From Acidimicrobiales bacterium (GTDB lineage: Bacteria; Actinomycetota; Acidimicrobiia; Acidimicrobiales; GCA-2861595): 64,000 nt of DNA. The notes beneath the pieces are model-generated. The model had not been told where the DNA came from and searched no databases. It saw only the letters and a list, made by a program, of their open reading frames with translations. Below, piece after piece: positions 30,360 to 39,569 of this stretch (position 1 is the stretch's first letter; every line of letters begins with the position of its first letter). The translations under genes were made by a program, and so were the position numbers. The stretch is from assembly GCA_030448025.1 (NCBI GenBank), contig JAUJNQ010000002.1, positions 442,354 to 506,353 of the forward strand, read 5' to 3'.

Positions 30360-32828
30360 ATGGTCCGCTCCCTCGAAGACGCTCGCCGCCAAGCCGCCAC
30401 CGCGCGGGGGCGCATCCCACCCCACGACCTTCAGGCCGAGGAGTCGTTGCTCGGGGCCATGCTCTTGTCCCGCGACGCCATCGTGGAGGCGGTCCAGGTC
30501 TGCACGGGCGAGGACTTCTACAAGCCGGCTCACGGCCACGTCTTCGAGGCGGTGTGCTCCCTGTACGGCCAAGGCGAGCCGGCCGACCCCGTCACCGTCG
30601 CCGACGAGCTGCGCCGGGCCGACCTCCTGGAGCCCATCGGTGGGCTGGCCACCCTGGTCTCGCTCCAGGCCAACACGCCGGCCACCTCCAACGCTCGCCG
30701 TTACGCCCAGATCGTGGAGGAGCACTCCCTGCTGCGGCGGCTCATCGGTGTGGCCAGCGAGATCGCCGAGCTCGGCTACGAGCTGCCCGAGGACGTGAGC
30801 GCCGCCGTCGACCGGGCCGAGTCCCTGGTCTTCGAGGTCGCCCAGCGGAGGGTCACCACCAGCACCCGGCCGCTGCGGGAGCTCCTCGCCGATCAGCTCG
30901 ACCGTCTAGAGGCCCTCTTCGAGCGTGGTGAGTCCATCACCGGGATCCCCACCGGCTACACGGAGCTCGACGAGATGCTGGCCGGCCTGCAGCCGTCCAA
31001 CCTGGTCATCATCGGGGCGCGGCCAAGCATGGGCAAGACCAGCATGGCTCTGGGCATGGCTTCCCACGCGGCCATGGACGCGCAGGTGCCGGTGCTGCTC
31101 TTCTCGCTCGAGATGAGCCACCTCGAGATCACCCAACGCCTGCTGTGCTCCGAAGCCCGGGTGGACGCGCAGCGGATGCGCACCGGGAAGCTGCACGAGT
31201 CGGACTGGTCGAAGGTCGCCCACGCCATGGGCAGGCTGGGCGAGGCGCCGGTCTTCATCGACGACAACCCGAACATCACGGTGATGGACATCAGGGCCAA
31301 GGCTCGGCGGCAGAAGGCCAGGGACGGCCTAGGCCTCGTCATCGTCGACTACCTCCAGCTGATGTCGAGCCGGGCGCGGGTCGAGAATCGCCAGCTCGAG
31401 GTCTCCGAGATCAGCCGCAACCTCAAGGTCCTGGCCCGGGAGCTGGAAGTCCCCGTCATCGCCCTGTCCCAGCTGTCCCGCAGCCTGGAGGCTCGCGCCG
31501 ACAAGCGCCCGGTGCTGGCCGATCTCCGCGAATCTGGATGCATGCCGGCTGGCACCCGACTGGCCCGGGCGGACACGGGTGAGGAGGTGACGCTCGGTGA
31601 ACTGGTGCTCAGCCAGGAGCAGCCCCTGGTCTGGTCCCTCGACGACAAGTGGCGACTCACGCCCCAGCGACTAGCGAGAACCTTTCCGTCCGGCATCCGT
31701 CCGGTGTTCCGGCTCCGTTTGCGTTCGGGCTACGAGGTGGACGCCACGGCCAACCACCCGTTTCGTACCATCGCAGGCTGGATTCGCCTCGACCAGCTCG
31801 AGGTGGGGGACTTCCTTGCTGTCCCTCGCCGGCTTCCCGCACCGCTCGGGCAGAAGCGCTGGGACGACGACGAGATCGTGCTTCTCGCCCATCTGCTCGG
31901 AGGCGGCTCCATGGGCCCCGGCGTCAAGTACGCCACGGCCGACCCGGCCAACAAGGTGGCGGTGGAAGAGGCGGCTCTCCGGCGGTTCGGGATCTCGGTC
32001 AAGGGTTCCCAGCTCCCCAACAGGTGGCAACTCTGGCTGCCGAGCCCCTACCGGCTCACCCCCAGCCGCCATCACCCGGTCCGCAACTGGCTCGAGCCCC
32101 TCGGTCTCTGGGGCGCCCGGGCGCAGGACAAGTTCGTTCCCGAGGAGCTCTTCGGGCTCGGTGACGACCAGGTCCGCCTGTTCCTCCGCCACCTGTGGGC
32201 AACGGACGGCTCGATCACCCTCCGCGGCAACGGCCGGGCCGAATACGTCACGATCTACTACTCCTCCCCGAGTCGCCGGCTGTCCAACGACGTCCGTCGC
32301 CTCCTGCTTCGCCTTGACATCCGGAGCCGCATCGGTCGAGGACGCAAGGCTGGGCATCGCGAGGGCTGGAACGTCCGGGTAGAGGGAGCCGAGAACCTGA
32401 CGCGGTTCCTGGACCTCGTTGGGTGTCACGGCCGGCGCGCAGAGCGCGTCCCCGACGCTCTGCGGATCATCGGAGACATCAAAACCAACCCGAACGTCGA
32501 CGACAGCGAGCTCGACGATCTGGCTATCTCCGACGTGTTCTGGGACGAGGTCGTCGAGGTGGTGGCGCTGGGAGCGATGCCTACGTTCGACGCCACCGTG
32601 GAAGGAACTCACAACTTCATCGCCGACGGTGTGATCGCTCACAACTCGATCGAGCAAGACGCCGACGTTGTGATGTTCATCTATCGCGACGAGGTGTACA
32701 ACCCCGAGTCGGCTGATCGAGGCACGGCCGAGATCCTCGTGGCCAAGCACCGTAATGGGCCCACGGGCAAGACGGAGCTGGCGTTCCTCGGCCAATACAC
32801 TCGCTTCGCCAACATGGCCAGGCTCTGA
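30360..32828 (+). CDS. dnaB: Replicative DNA helicase DnaB, interrupted in frame by an intein
   Basis: The 822-residue precursor contains a normal 453-residue DnaB split by a 369-residue intein. The N-terminal helicase domain has PPHDLQAEESLLGAMLLSRD. The RecA-like domain has Walker A ARPSMGKTS near residue 222, LVIVDYLQLMSS, and VIALSQLSRSLE. The C-extein resumes at SIEQDADVVMFIYRDE. DnaB unwinds DNA at the fork. Start choice is a conflict. ATG 30228 has a strong GGAGGTGA, but the next 44 codons have low third-position GC, a LexA-like box and no homology. ATG 30360 lacks a clear ribosome-binding site but gives a normal N-terminus. Confidence 0.95.
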   Translation: MVRSLEDARRQAATARGRIPPHDLQAEESLLGAMLLSRDAIVEAVQVCTGEDFYKPAHGHVFEAVCSLYGQGEPADPVTVADELRRADLLEPIGGLATLVSLQANTPATSNARRYAQIVEEHSLLRRLIGVASEIAELGYELPEDVSAAVDRAESLVFEVAQRRVTTSTRPLRELLADQLDRLEALFERGESITGIPTGYTELDEMLAGLQPSNLVIIGARPSMGKTSMALGMASHAAMDAQVPVLLFSLEMSHLEITQRLLCSEARVDAQRMRTGKLHESDWSKVAHAMGRLGEAPVFIDDNPNITVMDIRAKARRQKARDGLGLVIVDYLQLMSSRARVENRQLEVSEISRNLKVLARELEVPVIALSQLSRSLEARADKRPVLADLRESGCMPAGTRLARADTGEEVTLGELVLSQEQPLVWSLDDKWRLTPQRLARTFPSGIRPVFRLRLRSGYEVDATANHPFRTIAGWIRLDQLEVGDFLAVPRRLPAPLGQKRWDDDEIVLLAHLLGGGSMGPGVKYATADPANKVAVEEAALRRFGISVKGSQLPNRWQLWLPSPYRLTPSRHHPVRNWLEPLGLWGARAQDKFVPEELFGLGDDQVRLFLRHLWATDGSITLRGNGRAEYVTIYYSSPSRRLSNDVRRLLLRLDIRSRIGRGRKAGHREGWNVRVEGAENLTRFLDLVGCHGRRAERVPDALRIIGDIKTNPNVDDSELDDLAISDVFWDEVVEVVALGAMPTFDATVEGTHNFIADGVIAHNSIEQDADVVMFIYRDEVYNPESADRGTAEILVAKHRNGPTGKTELAFLGQYTRFANMARL
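31539..32645 (+). mobile_element. DnaB intein with LAGLIDADG homing-endonuclease domain
   Basis: The intein spans precursor residues 394-762. It starts with Cys1 in CMPAGTRL right after LRESG. Block B has the TANHPF histidine. It ends VEGTHNFIADGVIAHN before Ser+1 of SIEQD. This is the same insertion point as the Synechocystis DnaB intein. Inside are two dodecapeptide motifs: LLAHLLGGGSM near intein residue 113 and LFLRHLWATDGSI near 213. The first lacks the catalytic Asp (GGG for GDG). Splicing residues look intact, so splicing is expected, while homing may be impaired. Confidence 0.93.
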
Positions 32829-33159
32829 GCAGCCGCCATCGTGGAGGAGCGTGACTCAGATCAGGCTGACCGTCTCCTCCAACAGAGAGGTTCGGCAGCG
32901 CGCTCGGAGAATCCCCCTCCATCAAGAACGGCGTGCCTGGGCCGCGGTCCGGGATGAGCTCCCATCTGGACATCGACGGTCGCGTCGGCCTTGATGAAGC
33001 AGAGATGGTCGTCGTCGCCAGGATGTGCCCGCGGTCGCAGGGTGTCGCCAGCCAAGGTTTACCGTTCGGTCGCCTGGGCTCGGCGACGGCCAGCTGCTCA
33101 ACGAGGCGTGCGTCGACCTCCCTCCGCCATGGTGGCCCCGGCGATAGCGTGGCCACGCC
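32829..33159. other. Gene-poor spacer after dnaB
   Basis: About 330 bp with no convincing gene. Short open frames on both strands (for example a minus-strand frame containing GKPWLATPCDRGHI) have no recognisable family and broken coding bias. It may hold the eroded end of a minus-strand gene, but I cannot identify it. No terminator-like hairpin was clear after dnaB. Confidence 0.5.
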
Positions 33160-33366
33160 ATGTTCCTCGGCAACGACCTGCTGCCCTTCTTGGTTCTCGC
33201 CCTCGGAGGGGCGCTGGCCGTGGGGAACGGTCTGGCCCTGGTGCGCCCACCAGCCAACCCGAAGGCGGGTGAGCTGGCCAAGGCGCCCATAGGCCGCAGC
33301 CTGGTGATGGTGGCGGTCGGGCTCCTGGCCGCGGTGTGGGCCCTCGCGTCACTGATCACCGGCTGA
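33160..33366 (+). CDS. Small two-helix membrane protein, unknown function
   Basis: The 68-residue protein has two hydrophobic helices (about 8-27, LLPFLVLALGGALAVGNGLA, and 46-66) joined by a short polar loop, with an FLGNDLLPF start. Coding bias fits the genome. No family was recognised, although small proteins of this shape are widespread in actinobacteria. It stands alone in a gene-poor stretch between dnaB and a decayed gene. Confidence 0.65.
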   Translation: MFLGNDLLPFLVLALGGALAVGNGLALVRPPANPKAGELAKAPIGRSLVMVAVGLLAAVWALASLITG

Positions 33367-33369
33367 CGT

Positions 33370-33700
33370 GCGCCCATGCAGTTGCCGGAGTGATTCGCCG
33401 GGGCCTCTGGTTGGACGGGTAGGCGAACGTGACCGCCCAATGCGCCGGCACCTCTGGCGGAGCTCGTCGCCGATCTGGGTTGACACTGGCATCGATCCAC
33501 CCTCCTCTCTGAGGGTCAGGTGCCCGCCCAGTCCGGGGATCGGGCAGCCGCCAGTTGAAGTTGACACCGCCGTAGAAGGCGACGGTGGCGTCCTTGTCGG
33601 GCGTCAACAGCTGACTGCCCCATCCATTCGGCTCGGTGACGAAGGCGGTGCCTGGGTGCCGGCCGGACTGCCACAGCCGGCGATGGCGCCGTCGGGAGGT
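33370..33700 (-). pseudogene. Decayed VOC/glyoxalase-family gene
   Basis: On the minus strand the translation shows LLTPDKDATVAFYGGV, then GGWIDASVNPD and VPAHWAVTFAY. These are the start, middle and second-strand motifs of two-domain VOC proteins (compare TPDPDAAVAFYG, GMMDAS and VPPHWAVYFAV). The central FGW...YTM portion and the second domain are missing, and the frame ends abruptly. I read it as an internally deleted remnant. The function is lost. Confidence 0.55.
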
Positions 33701-33822
33701 GTGCAAAGAGAACTGGGATGGCTGCCCGCAGCACTGTGGCTTGAAAGCCTGCACTTTGCGCGCGGCGGTTCAGACAAGGAAGAGCAACGACGTGGAAGTA
33801 GCTGGACCAGGGCTTCTCCTGG

Positions 33823-33893
33823 AGCGGGCGACGAGAATCGAACTCGCGTTCTCAGCTTGGGAAGCTGATGTTCTGCCTCTGAACTACGCCCGC
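33823..33893 (-). tRNA. tRNA-Gly (anticodon CCC)
   Basis: On the minus strand the sequence folds as a 71-nt cloverleaf. The acceptor pairs are GCGGGCG/CGCCCGC, the anticodon stem UCAGC/GCUGA carries the loop UUCCCAA, and the T arm has the usual GUUCGAUUC loop. The anticodon CCC reads GGG (glycine). The 3' CCA is not encoded and must be added by the CCA enzyme. It is divergent from dcd, 31 bp away. Confidence 0.93.
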
Positions 33894-33924
33894 GAATCGA
33901 CGGTCACTGTAGCGTGACCTCTCC

Positions 33925-34536
33925 ATGATCCTCTCCGATCGAACCATCCGCGCCGAGCTGGAAGCGGGTCGGATCGAGATCGATCCGCTGGGCGAAGCGT
34001 GCATCCAGCCCTCGTCGGTGGACCTGCACGTGGACCGTTACTTCCGCGTCTTCCGCAATCACAGCGCCCGGGTCATCGATGTCAAGGAGAACCAGACGGA
34101 CCTCGCCGACCTGGTGGAGATCGGCGACGACGGCGACGACCACCCCAGCGGGGCCCGGGCCTTCATCCTCCACCCCGGCGAGTTCGTCCTGGGCTCCACC
34201 GCCGAGCGCGTCAGGCTCCCCGAGGACCTGGTGGCCAGACTCGAAGGCAAGTCATCTCTCGGCCGGCTGGGACTGCTCATCCATTCCACGGCCGGCTTCG
34301 TGGATGCGGGCTGGAACGGGCATCTCACCCTCGAGCTCTCGAACGTCGCCACCCTTCCCATCACCATCTACCCGGGCATGAAGATTGGCCAGATCAGCTT
34401 CCTGCGCATGACCACCGCAGCCGACGCCCCGTACGGCTCGACCACCGTCGGCTCCAAGTACCAGGGCCAACGCGGCCCCACGCCGAGCCGGTACTACGAG
34501 AACTTCCCACCTGAACCTCGCCCCACACCCAGATGA
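33925..34536 (+). CDS. dcd: dCTP deaminase
   Basis: A 203-residue trimeric deaminase of the dUTPase fold. It begins [21 protein letters not shown] and has [11 protein letters not shown], the active-site [24 protein letters not shown] and the C-terminal [19 protein letters not shown] loop. It makes dUTP from dCTP. Actinobacterial members (M. tuberculosis Rv0321) can also hydrolyse dUTP to dUMP, and the motifs would fit either type. The start at 33925 is the canonical N-terminus. Confidence 0.95.
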   Translation: MILSDRTIRAELEAGRIEIDPLGEACIQPSSVDLHVDRYFRVFRNHSARVIDVKENQTDLADLVEIGDDGDDHPSGARAFILHPGEFVLGSTAERVRLPEDLVARLEGKSSLGRLGLLIHSTAGFVDAGWNGHLTLELSNVATLPITIYPGMKIGQISFLRMTTAADAPYGSTTVGSKYQGQRGPTPSRYYENFPPEPRPTPR

Positions 34537-34587
34537 CGCGTTCGTTCTTCGTTGAGGGCGACGCCCCTGCAACGCTGAACCCTTAGC

Positions 34588-35014
34588 GTGCGACCCCGAC
34601 TGTTGGTTCTGGAGGACGGTCAGCCGGCGTCGGACGCCGTGGACGCCTGGAGGACTGGGTGAGGGTGGCGTCCGACGGGGATGAGGTGCGCGCCCGGCTC
34701 GTCAGCCTCTCGGCCCGGTACCGGTTCCACGCCCACGAGGCCCCCGCTCTCGACGGCGACGGTGTCCTCCGCTTCGCGTCCGCTGGGTTGTTCTGCCGGC
34801 GGTGAGGCGCGCCTGACCGCAGCCCTGTTCGGCGGCTTCGGCGCCGTGGTAAGCCGCGGCGCGCTGGCTCGGTCGGGCTGGCCCGATGGTGCTTGCCCGT
34901 CCCAACGCCCTCGACGTCCACTTCGTGCGCCTGCGTCGACGCCTGCGGCCGATCGCCTTGCCATCCGCACTGTCAGGTCCCGGGTACCCGCTGGAGCCTT
35001 CAAACACGAGTTGA
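34588..35014 (+). pseudogene. Frameshifted winged-helix (OmpR-type) regulator
   Basis: Parts of one protein are found in successive frames: VRPRLLVLED; LEDWVRVASDGDEVRARL up to GDGVLRFASAG; EARLTAALFGGFGAVVSRGALARSGWP; RPNALDVHFVRLRRRLRP; LAIRTVRSR; and GYPLEPSNTS-stop. Together they give an N-terminal receiver-like region and a Trans_reg_C winged helix. Joining them needs at least five frame changes (for example near 34650, 34800, 34890, 34955 and 34980). This is far more than assembly error would explain, so it is a decayed regulator. Confidence 0.75.
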
Positions 35015-35152
35015 ACAGCCCCGAGGCGCCTGAGCCGGCGTTCAAGCTGACAGCTCCGGCCATATGCGCGTGCCACGATCGCCTTGGTGATGTTCGGCAC
35101 TGCCTTCGCCGGGAGCGGCAAGGACCCGGAGCCAGCGGGAGTGCGTGGCGGC

Positions 35153-36784
35153 CTAGGCGGGGATCCCCAGGTGATCAGCGGCCTCGACCTCGGCCCTGGG
35201 TGGCCGTCGCATGGCGAGGGTCGCTCGGTCCCGCCCGTCGCGCTTGGACAGGTAGAGGGCCTCGTCTGCGTGCTTCAGCAGCTCGGCGCCGGTGAGCGCG
35301 TTGCGAGGAATGGTCGAGATCCCGGCGCTCACCGTCACCGCGAGCTCCGGACGGTTGCCGTGGGCGGAGGCGATCGCCTGCCTCAGGTTCTCGGTCAGCC
35401 TCAGCGCCGCCGTCCCCGTGCAGTCGGGGAGCACCAGTGCGAACTCCTCGCCTCCGAAGCGAGCCGGGAGGTCGATCTGGCGGAGGGAGGTGGCCAGGAT
35501 GCGCCCGATCGTGCGGAGGATCTCGTCACCCCCTGCATGGCCGAGGGTGTCGTTGATCCGCTTGAAGTGGTCGACGTCGAGCATCACCAGGCTCAGGGGC
35601 TCGCCGCTGCGGGCAGCCCTCACCACCTCCCGGTCCAGGGTCTCGTCGAACGTCCGGCGATTGGGCAGACCGGTGAGGCCGTCCACCCGAGCCAGGCGCT
35701 CGACTTCGGCCAGGAGGGTCGCATTGCGTATGGCGAGGGCACCATGGGCCGCGAACTCGAGAAGGGCGTTGACGCGGCTGGCGTTCATCACCTCGTCCAA
35801 CCCCCCGCCGTGCTCCACCACCAAGGCGCCAAAGGCGCGCCCGTGGGCGACCATGGGCACCACCACCACGTTCCTCCCCCCCGGCAGCGCGGCCTGGAGC
35901 ATCCGATCGTGAGGACTCAGCATCCGAGCCAGCTGCGGTTGGCGCTCCGTCCAGCACCGACAGAGGAGCTTGCCCGGCATCTTCTCCTCGGGGCCCAGGG
36001 CGCTCGGCCGGGCCCCCTCCGCTGTCCCGACCCAGACCTCCCGAACGCCCGACTGGTCCCCGATCACCAAAGCCGCCCGGCGCGCACTGAAGGTGGCCAG
36101 GACGGACCTGAGCACAACCGGCCCTACGTCGTCCGGGGACCGCACGTCCTGGAGCTCGCTTCCCATGGCCACCAGCCCGCGCAGCCCACGCCGGCTCCGT
36201 CGCAGCTCGCGCTCGTTTAGCGAAGAGAAGGCGGCGGTGCCGACGGCGAGCACCAGGAAGGTGACCACGCCGGACACCACCATGGAGTTCGGGACGGCAC
36301 CGGCCCCGGCCAAGGCAGGTGGGTCCCATTCCGGGATGACGCCCGCCTCGCGCAGCGTGTGGGCGACCACGAACAGCAAGGAGTGCCACACGGCGATCTT
36401 CAGACCGGTGCGGTAGGAGGCCAGGAGCGTCACGGCCACGACATGGAGCCCCACCAGGACGGTGAGCAGGCTGCGGGGTCCGCCGGTCCTGGCGACCACC
36501 GCCGCGATCCAAAGACCGTCGGCCAGGAGCAGCGCGCCCACCAGCGCCAGGCTGCGTCGTTTCAACGAGCGGCGCACCACTTCGACGGCGGCGGTGAGCA
36601 GGGCGTATCCGGCCGTGATCGGCGCCAACGCCTGCTGCGGGGCACCCAAGGTCGCCGGCCACAGCTGGGCGCAGATCAGGACCGCCGCGACCATGGTCAG
36701 CCGGAAGGCCTGCAGGACGTTGGTGCGCTCGGCCAGAGGGACGAGTCCGGACGTTTCCACCGGCTCGGTCACCGGCTGAGTCAT
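35153..36784 (-). CDS. Membrane-bound diguanylate cyclase (MASE-like, GAF-like, GGDEF)
   Basis: The 543-residue protein has about six N-terminal transmembrane helices (25-205), a GAF-like sensor (about 225-370) and a GGDEF domain with LARVDGLTGLPNRRTFDETL, DVDHFKRINDTLGHAGGDEIL and the active-site FGGEEF. An inhibitory I-site RQID lies five residues before it, so product feedback is expected. It synthesises cyclic di-GMP. It follows the 227-residue protein at 36781 with an ATGA overlap, so the two are probably expressed together. Confidence 0.92.
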   Translation of the reverse strand: MTQPVTEPVETSGLVPLAERTNVLQAFRLTMVAAVLICAQLWPATLGAPQQALAPITAGYALLTAAVEVVRRSLKRRSLALVGALLLADGLWIAAVVARTGGPRSLLTVLVGLHVVAVTLLASYRTGLKIAVWHSLLFVVAHTLREAGVIPEWDPPALAGAGAVPNSMVVSGVVTFLVLAVGTAAFSSLNERELRRSRRGLRGLVAMGSELQDVRSPDDVGPVVLRSVLATFSARRAALVIGDQSGVREVWVGTAEGARPSALGPEEKMPGKLLCRCWTERQPQLARMLSPHDRMLQAALPGGRNVVVVPMVAHGRAFGALVVEHGGGLDEVMNASRVNALLEFAAHGALAIRNATLLAEVERLARVDGLTGLPNRRTFDETLDREVVRAARSGEPLSLVMLDVDHFKRINDTLGHAGGDEILRTIGRILATSLRQIDLPARFGGEEFALVLPDCTGTAALRLTENLRQAIASAHGNRPELAVTVSAGISTIPRNALTGAELLKHADEALYLSKRDGRDRATLAMRRPPRAEVEAADHLGIPA

Positions 36785-37464
36785 CGGAACACGTACAGCT
36801 CGTCGGTCATCGGCGCGGCCGCCAGCTTGGGGTCACGCCGATCGAAGAGGGCCTGCACGAGGAGGAACACGACCACCATGGCCGTCAGCGCCAGGGGAAA
36901 CGAGAACTTCTTGACAGTGGCGGCGGCGCTCGCGGCCAGCGTGGGCGAATCGGCGGGCGGCGACGGGAGCGCCCCGGCCTGCGGCGGTCGGGGAGCGGCG
37001 ACGAGGTTGGGACGGGACTGGACGGGTGCCGGCGCCCGCTCGACCCTCGGCTCGGATGCCGCCGGGCCGGGGTCCGAGGCGACCGCTTCGGGCGGCGATC
37101 CGGACTGGGGGACCGGCCGCTTTCCCACCAGAGGCGGCAGCTCGGGCAAGGGGACGGCCAAGGGTGGGAGGAGGACGGTCGTGCTGCCGCCGCTGAGGGA
37201 CAGTTCCACCGCTTCCTGGGGTGGTGGCCGCACCGGCCCCGGTGGGCTCGGCGAGGTCGTGAGCGTCGGCGAGGTCGTGAGCGTCGGCGAGGTCGTGGAA
37301 GTCGTCGTCGAGGTCGTGGAAGTCGTCGAGGTCGTGGAAGTCGAGTTGGGGGGCGTCGGAGGGTCGGCCTTGGCCACGCCCGTCAGGCCCCAGGCGCAGG
37401 CGACGCCCAGCACCATCATCAGCGTCTGCCATCTTCGCCAACCGTTCCCACCGTCCATCGCCAC
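36781..37464 (-). CDS. Exported, Thr/Ser/Pro-rich membrane-anchored protein
   Basis: The 227-residue protein has a signal peptide (LMMVLGVACAWGLTGVAKA) and a Ser/Thr/Pro tract with STT and TSPTL repeats (encoded by an 18-bp DNA repeat at 37250-37342). A long Pro-rich region follows, then a C-terminal transmembrane helix (FPLALTAMVVVFLLVQAL) and a short tail ending YVFR. It could be a cell-surface stalk. No family was recognised. Its stop overlaps the start of the diguanylate cyclase gene, hinting at c-di-GMP-linked surface function (inference). Confidence 0.65.
   Translation of the reverse strand: MAMDGGNGWRRWQTLMMVLGVACAWGLTGVAKADPPTPPNSTSTTSTTSTTSTTTSTTSPTLTTSPTLTTSPSPPGPVRPPPQEAVELSLSGGSTTVLLPPLAVPLPELPPLVGKRPVPQSGSPPEAVASDPGPAASEPRVERAPAPVQSRPNLVAAPRPPQAGALPSPPADSPTLAASAAATVKKFSFPLALTAMVVVFLLVQALFDRRDPKLAAAPMTDELYVFR
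37250..37342 (-). repeat. 18-bp coding repeats in the Ser/Thr/Pro-rich protein gene
   Basis: Two perfect copies of GGCGAGGTCGTGAGCGTC (37250-37267 and 37268-37285) are followed by three related GAGGTCGTGGAAGTC-type units to 37342. They encode the STT and TSPTL repeats of the exported protein, so in-frame expansion or contraction is possible. Confidence 0.85.
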
Positions 37465-37513
37465 CTCCTCCCCGTCTGTATCGGCAGGAGGGTGGGCGAA
37501 CTTCAGGAGTTGT

Positions 37514-38311
37514 TCAGCCAGGAGTGCCCTCCCCCGCTGCGTCCCGGCCCGAATCCCGGCTCTGCCGCTCCCTGCTGGCCTGGCGCTTGACCGCCTGCGC
37601 CTTCTGGCGGATCTCCTCCTGGTCCCCGAGCAAGCGGTCGTCGCCGCGGCTCAGGTTCTGGTCCAAGTCGAACACCCAGGGCACCCCGGTAGGTATCTCG
37701 AGCCCGGGGATCGCCTCGTCGGAGATGCCCTTCAGGTGCTTGACCAGGGCCCGGAGGCTGTTGCCGTGGGCGGAGATCAGCACGTTGGAGCCCAGCAGCA
37801 GGTCGGGCACGACGTGGTCGTACCAGTAGGGCAGCATGCGGACCACCACGTCCTTCAGGCACTCGGTGACCGGAACCAGCTCCTTGGGCAGGTCCCGGTA
37901 CCGCTCGTCGCGGCCGGGGTTCCTCGCGTCGTCGTCTGCCATTGCCGGTGGGCGCACGTCGTAGCTCCGTCGCCATAGCTGGACCTGGTCCTCGCCGTAC
38001 TTCTCCGACGTCGCCGCCTTGTCCAACTCCTGCAGCGCGCCGTAGTGACGCTCGTTCAGCCGCCAGTGCCGCCGCACCGGGAGCCAGGACCGGCCCATCA
38101 CCTCCAGAGCCAGGTTGGCGGTTCGGATGGCTCGGGTCTGCAACGACGTGTGCACGACGTCGGGGAGGATGGCCTCGTCCCCGAGCAGGCGGCCGGCTTG
38201 GCGGGCTTCGGCTTCCCCCTTGGGGCTCAGGTCCGAGTCGTACCAACCCGTGAAGAGGTTCTTGGCGTTCCAGTCGCTCTGCCCGTGCCTTAGCAGCACC
38301 AGCGTGGTCAT
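37514..38311 (-). CDS. gpmA: 2,3-bisphosphoglycerate-dependent phosphoglycerate mutase
   Basis: A 265-residue dPGM with the catalytic [12 protein letters not shown] near the start, [29 protein letters not shown] and the second histidine in [16 protein letters not shown]. It interconverts 3- and 2-phosphoglycerate. The ATG at 38311 directly precedes TTLVLLRHG, and longer in-frame extensions lack homology. A C-terminal ~30-residue basic tail ([12 protein letters not shown]) is extra. It is divergent from the kinase gene across 82 bp. Confidence 0.94.
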   Translation of the reverse strand: MTTLVLLRHGQSDWNAKNLFTGWYDSDLSPKGEAEARQAGRLLGDEAILPDVVHTSLQTRAIRTANLALEVMGRSWLPVRRHWRLNERHYGALQELDKAATSEKYGEDQVQLWRRSYDVRPPAMADDDARNPGRDERYRDLPKELVPVTECLKDVVVRMLPYWYDHVVPDLLLGSNVLISAHGNSLRALVKHLKGISDEAIPGLEIPTGVPWVFDLDQNLSRGDDRLLGDQEEIRQKAQAVKRQASRERQSRDSGRDAAGEGTPG

Positions 38312-38393
38312 CTGGCCATCCTGGCACCTGGACCGGCCGTGAGTCCCTGGCGGCCCATGGTGGAGATCGGGTCGGGATGGGTAACCATGCACC

Positions 38394-39569
38394 ATGCCAG
38401 AGTCGTCGGCTCCGGAGGTCATCGCGGACCGCTACGAGCTGGGCACGGTGCTCGGGCGTGGAGGCATGGGGGAAGTGCGGGACGGCCTCGATCGCCGTCT
38501 GGGCCGGCCCGTGGCCGTCAAGCTCCTCCGCAGGGACATGGCTGCGGACGCCGAGCTGCGCCGCCGGTTCGAGGCCGAGGCCAAGGCCGCCGCCGGCCTG
38601 GCCCACCCCAATGTGGTGGCCGTGCACGACACCGGGGAGCAGGACGGGGTCCCGTACATCGTGATGGAGCGCCTGGCCGGGCGGACCGTGGCCGACGAGA
38701 TCGCCGACGGTCCGCTCGAGCCGGCGCGGGTGCAGCGCCTGGCCCGTGAGGCTCTGGCCGCCCTCGACGCTGCCCACCGGGCCGGCGTGGTGCATCGGGA
38801 CATCAAGCCGGGCAACCTCCTCCTCACGCCCGACTCTTCGGTGAAGGTGGCCGACTTCGGGATCGCCAAGGCGGCCGAGACCCAGCCTCGTGACCTCACC
38901 GCCACGGGGCAGGTGATCGGCACCCCCGCCTACCTTGCCCCCGAACGTCTGGAGGGCAGGCCGGCTACGGCCCAGAGCGACCTCTACTCGCTCGGCGTCG
39001 TCCTGTACGAGGCGCTGACCGGTACCAAGCCCTACAAGGGCAACACTCCGTGGGGCCTGGCACAGGCCATCGTGGACGGCCGGCACCGGCCGCTCGCCGA
39101 GGTGGTGCCCGGCTGCCCACGGGCACTCGTGGCCACCGTCGAGCGTGCCATGGCCAGCGAACCCGACGATCGATTCCGCACCGCCGCGGACATGGCCAAG
39201 ACCCTCGACGACCCGAGTAGGAGGCGCGGGGGCGACGCCACCACCGTGGCTGCCTCCCCTGGGGACGCCACCTCCACCGTTGCCGTGCCATCGTCCCCGC
39301 CCGACGCCACCGAGCACCTCGCCTCTCCCGGTCCTGGTGGGCACCCCGGGACCAGCGACGGTCGTGTCGGGAGCCCTCGTCGGTGGCTAGGAGTCGTCTT
39401 GGTGGCCGTCGTGCTCCTAGGGGTCGCTCTCTTCGCCTTGTCGACCAGGGACCAGGACCCGTCGCCTGCAGACGTGGCGCCCCCTCCGACGTCGGTGACG
39501 CCCGGTGGGAGCCTGCCCCAGCCCCTCGACCGGGCCATCGACCAGCTCGAGGAGTCGGTCCGGCCATGA
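38394..39569 (+). CDS. Transmembrane Ser/Thr protein kinase (PASTA-less PknB type)
   Basis: The 391-residue protein has a Hanks-type kinase domain at about 12-275, with the glycine loop [18 protein letters not shown], catalytic [17 protein letters not shown] and [14 protein letters not shown] Pro/Ser/Thr-rich juxtamembrane linker and one helix ([19 protein letters not shown]) follow, with a short extracytoplasmic end. No PASTA or sensor domain is seen. It overlaps the next lipoprotein gene by ATGA. Targets are unknown. CwlM-like proteins are known PknB substrates in mycobacteria. Confidence 0.92.
   Translation: MPESSAPEVIADRYELGTVLGRGGMGEVRDGLDRRLGRPVAVKLLRRDMAADAELRRRFEAEAKAAAGLAHPNVVAVHDTGEQDGVPYIVMERLAGRTVADEIADGPLEPARVQRLAREALAALDAAHRAGVVHRDIKPGNLLLTPDSSVKVADFGIAKAAETQPRDLTATGQVIGTPAYLAPERLEGRPATAQSDLYSLGVVLYEALTGTKPYKGNTPWGLAQAIVDGRHRPLAEVVPGCPRALVATVERAMASEPDDRFRTAADMAKTLDDPSRRRGGDATTVAASPGDATSTVAVPSSPPDATEHLASPGPGGHPGTSDGRVGSPRRWLGVVLVAVVLLGVALFALSTRDQDPSPADVAPPPTSVTPGGSLPQPLDRAIDQLEESVRP

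Noticed and set aside
32829..33159. Minus-strand frames after dnaB that look like a small oxidase or endonuclease fragment.
   Set aside because: Only a few residues (GKPWLATP) suggest a family, and the frame has no consistent coding bias.
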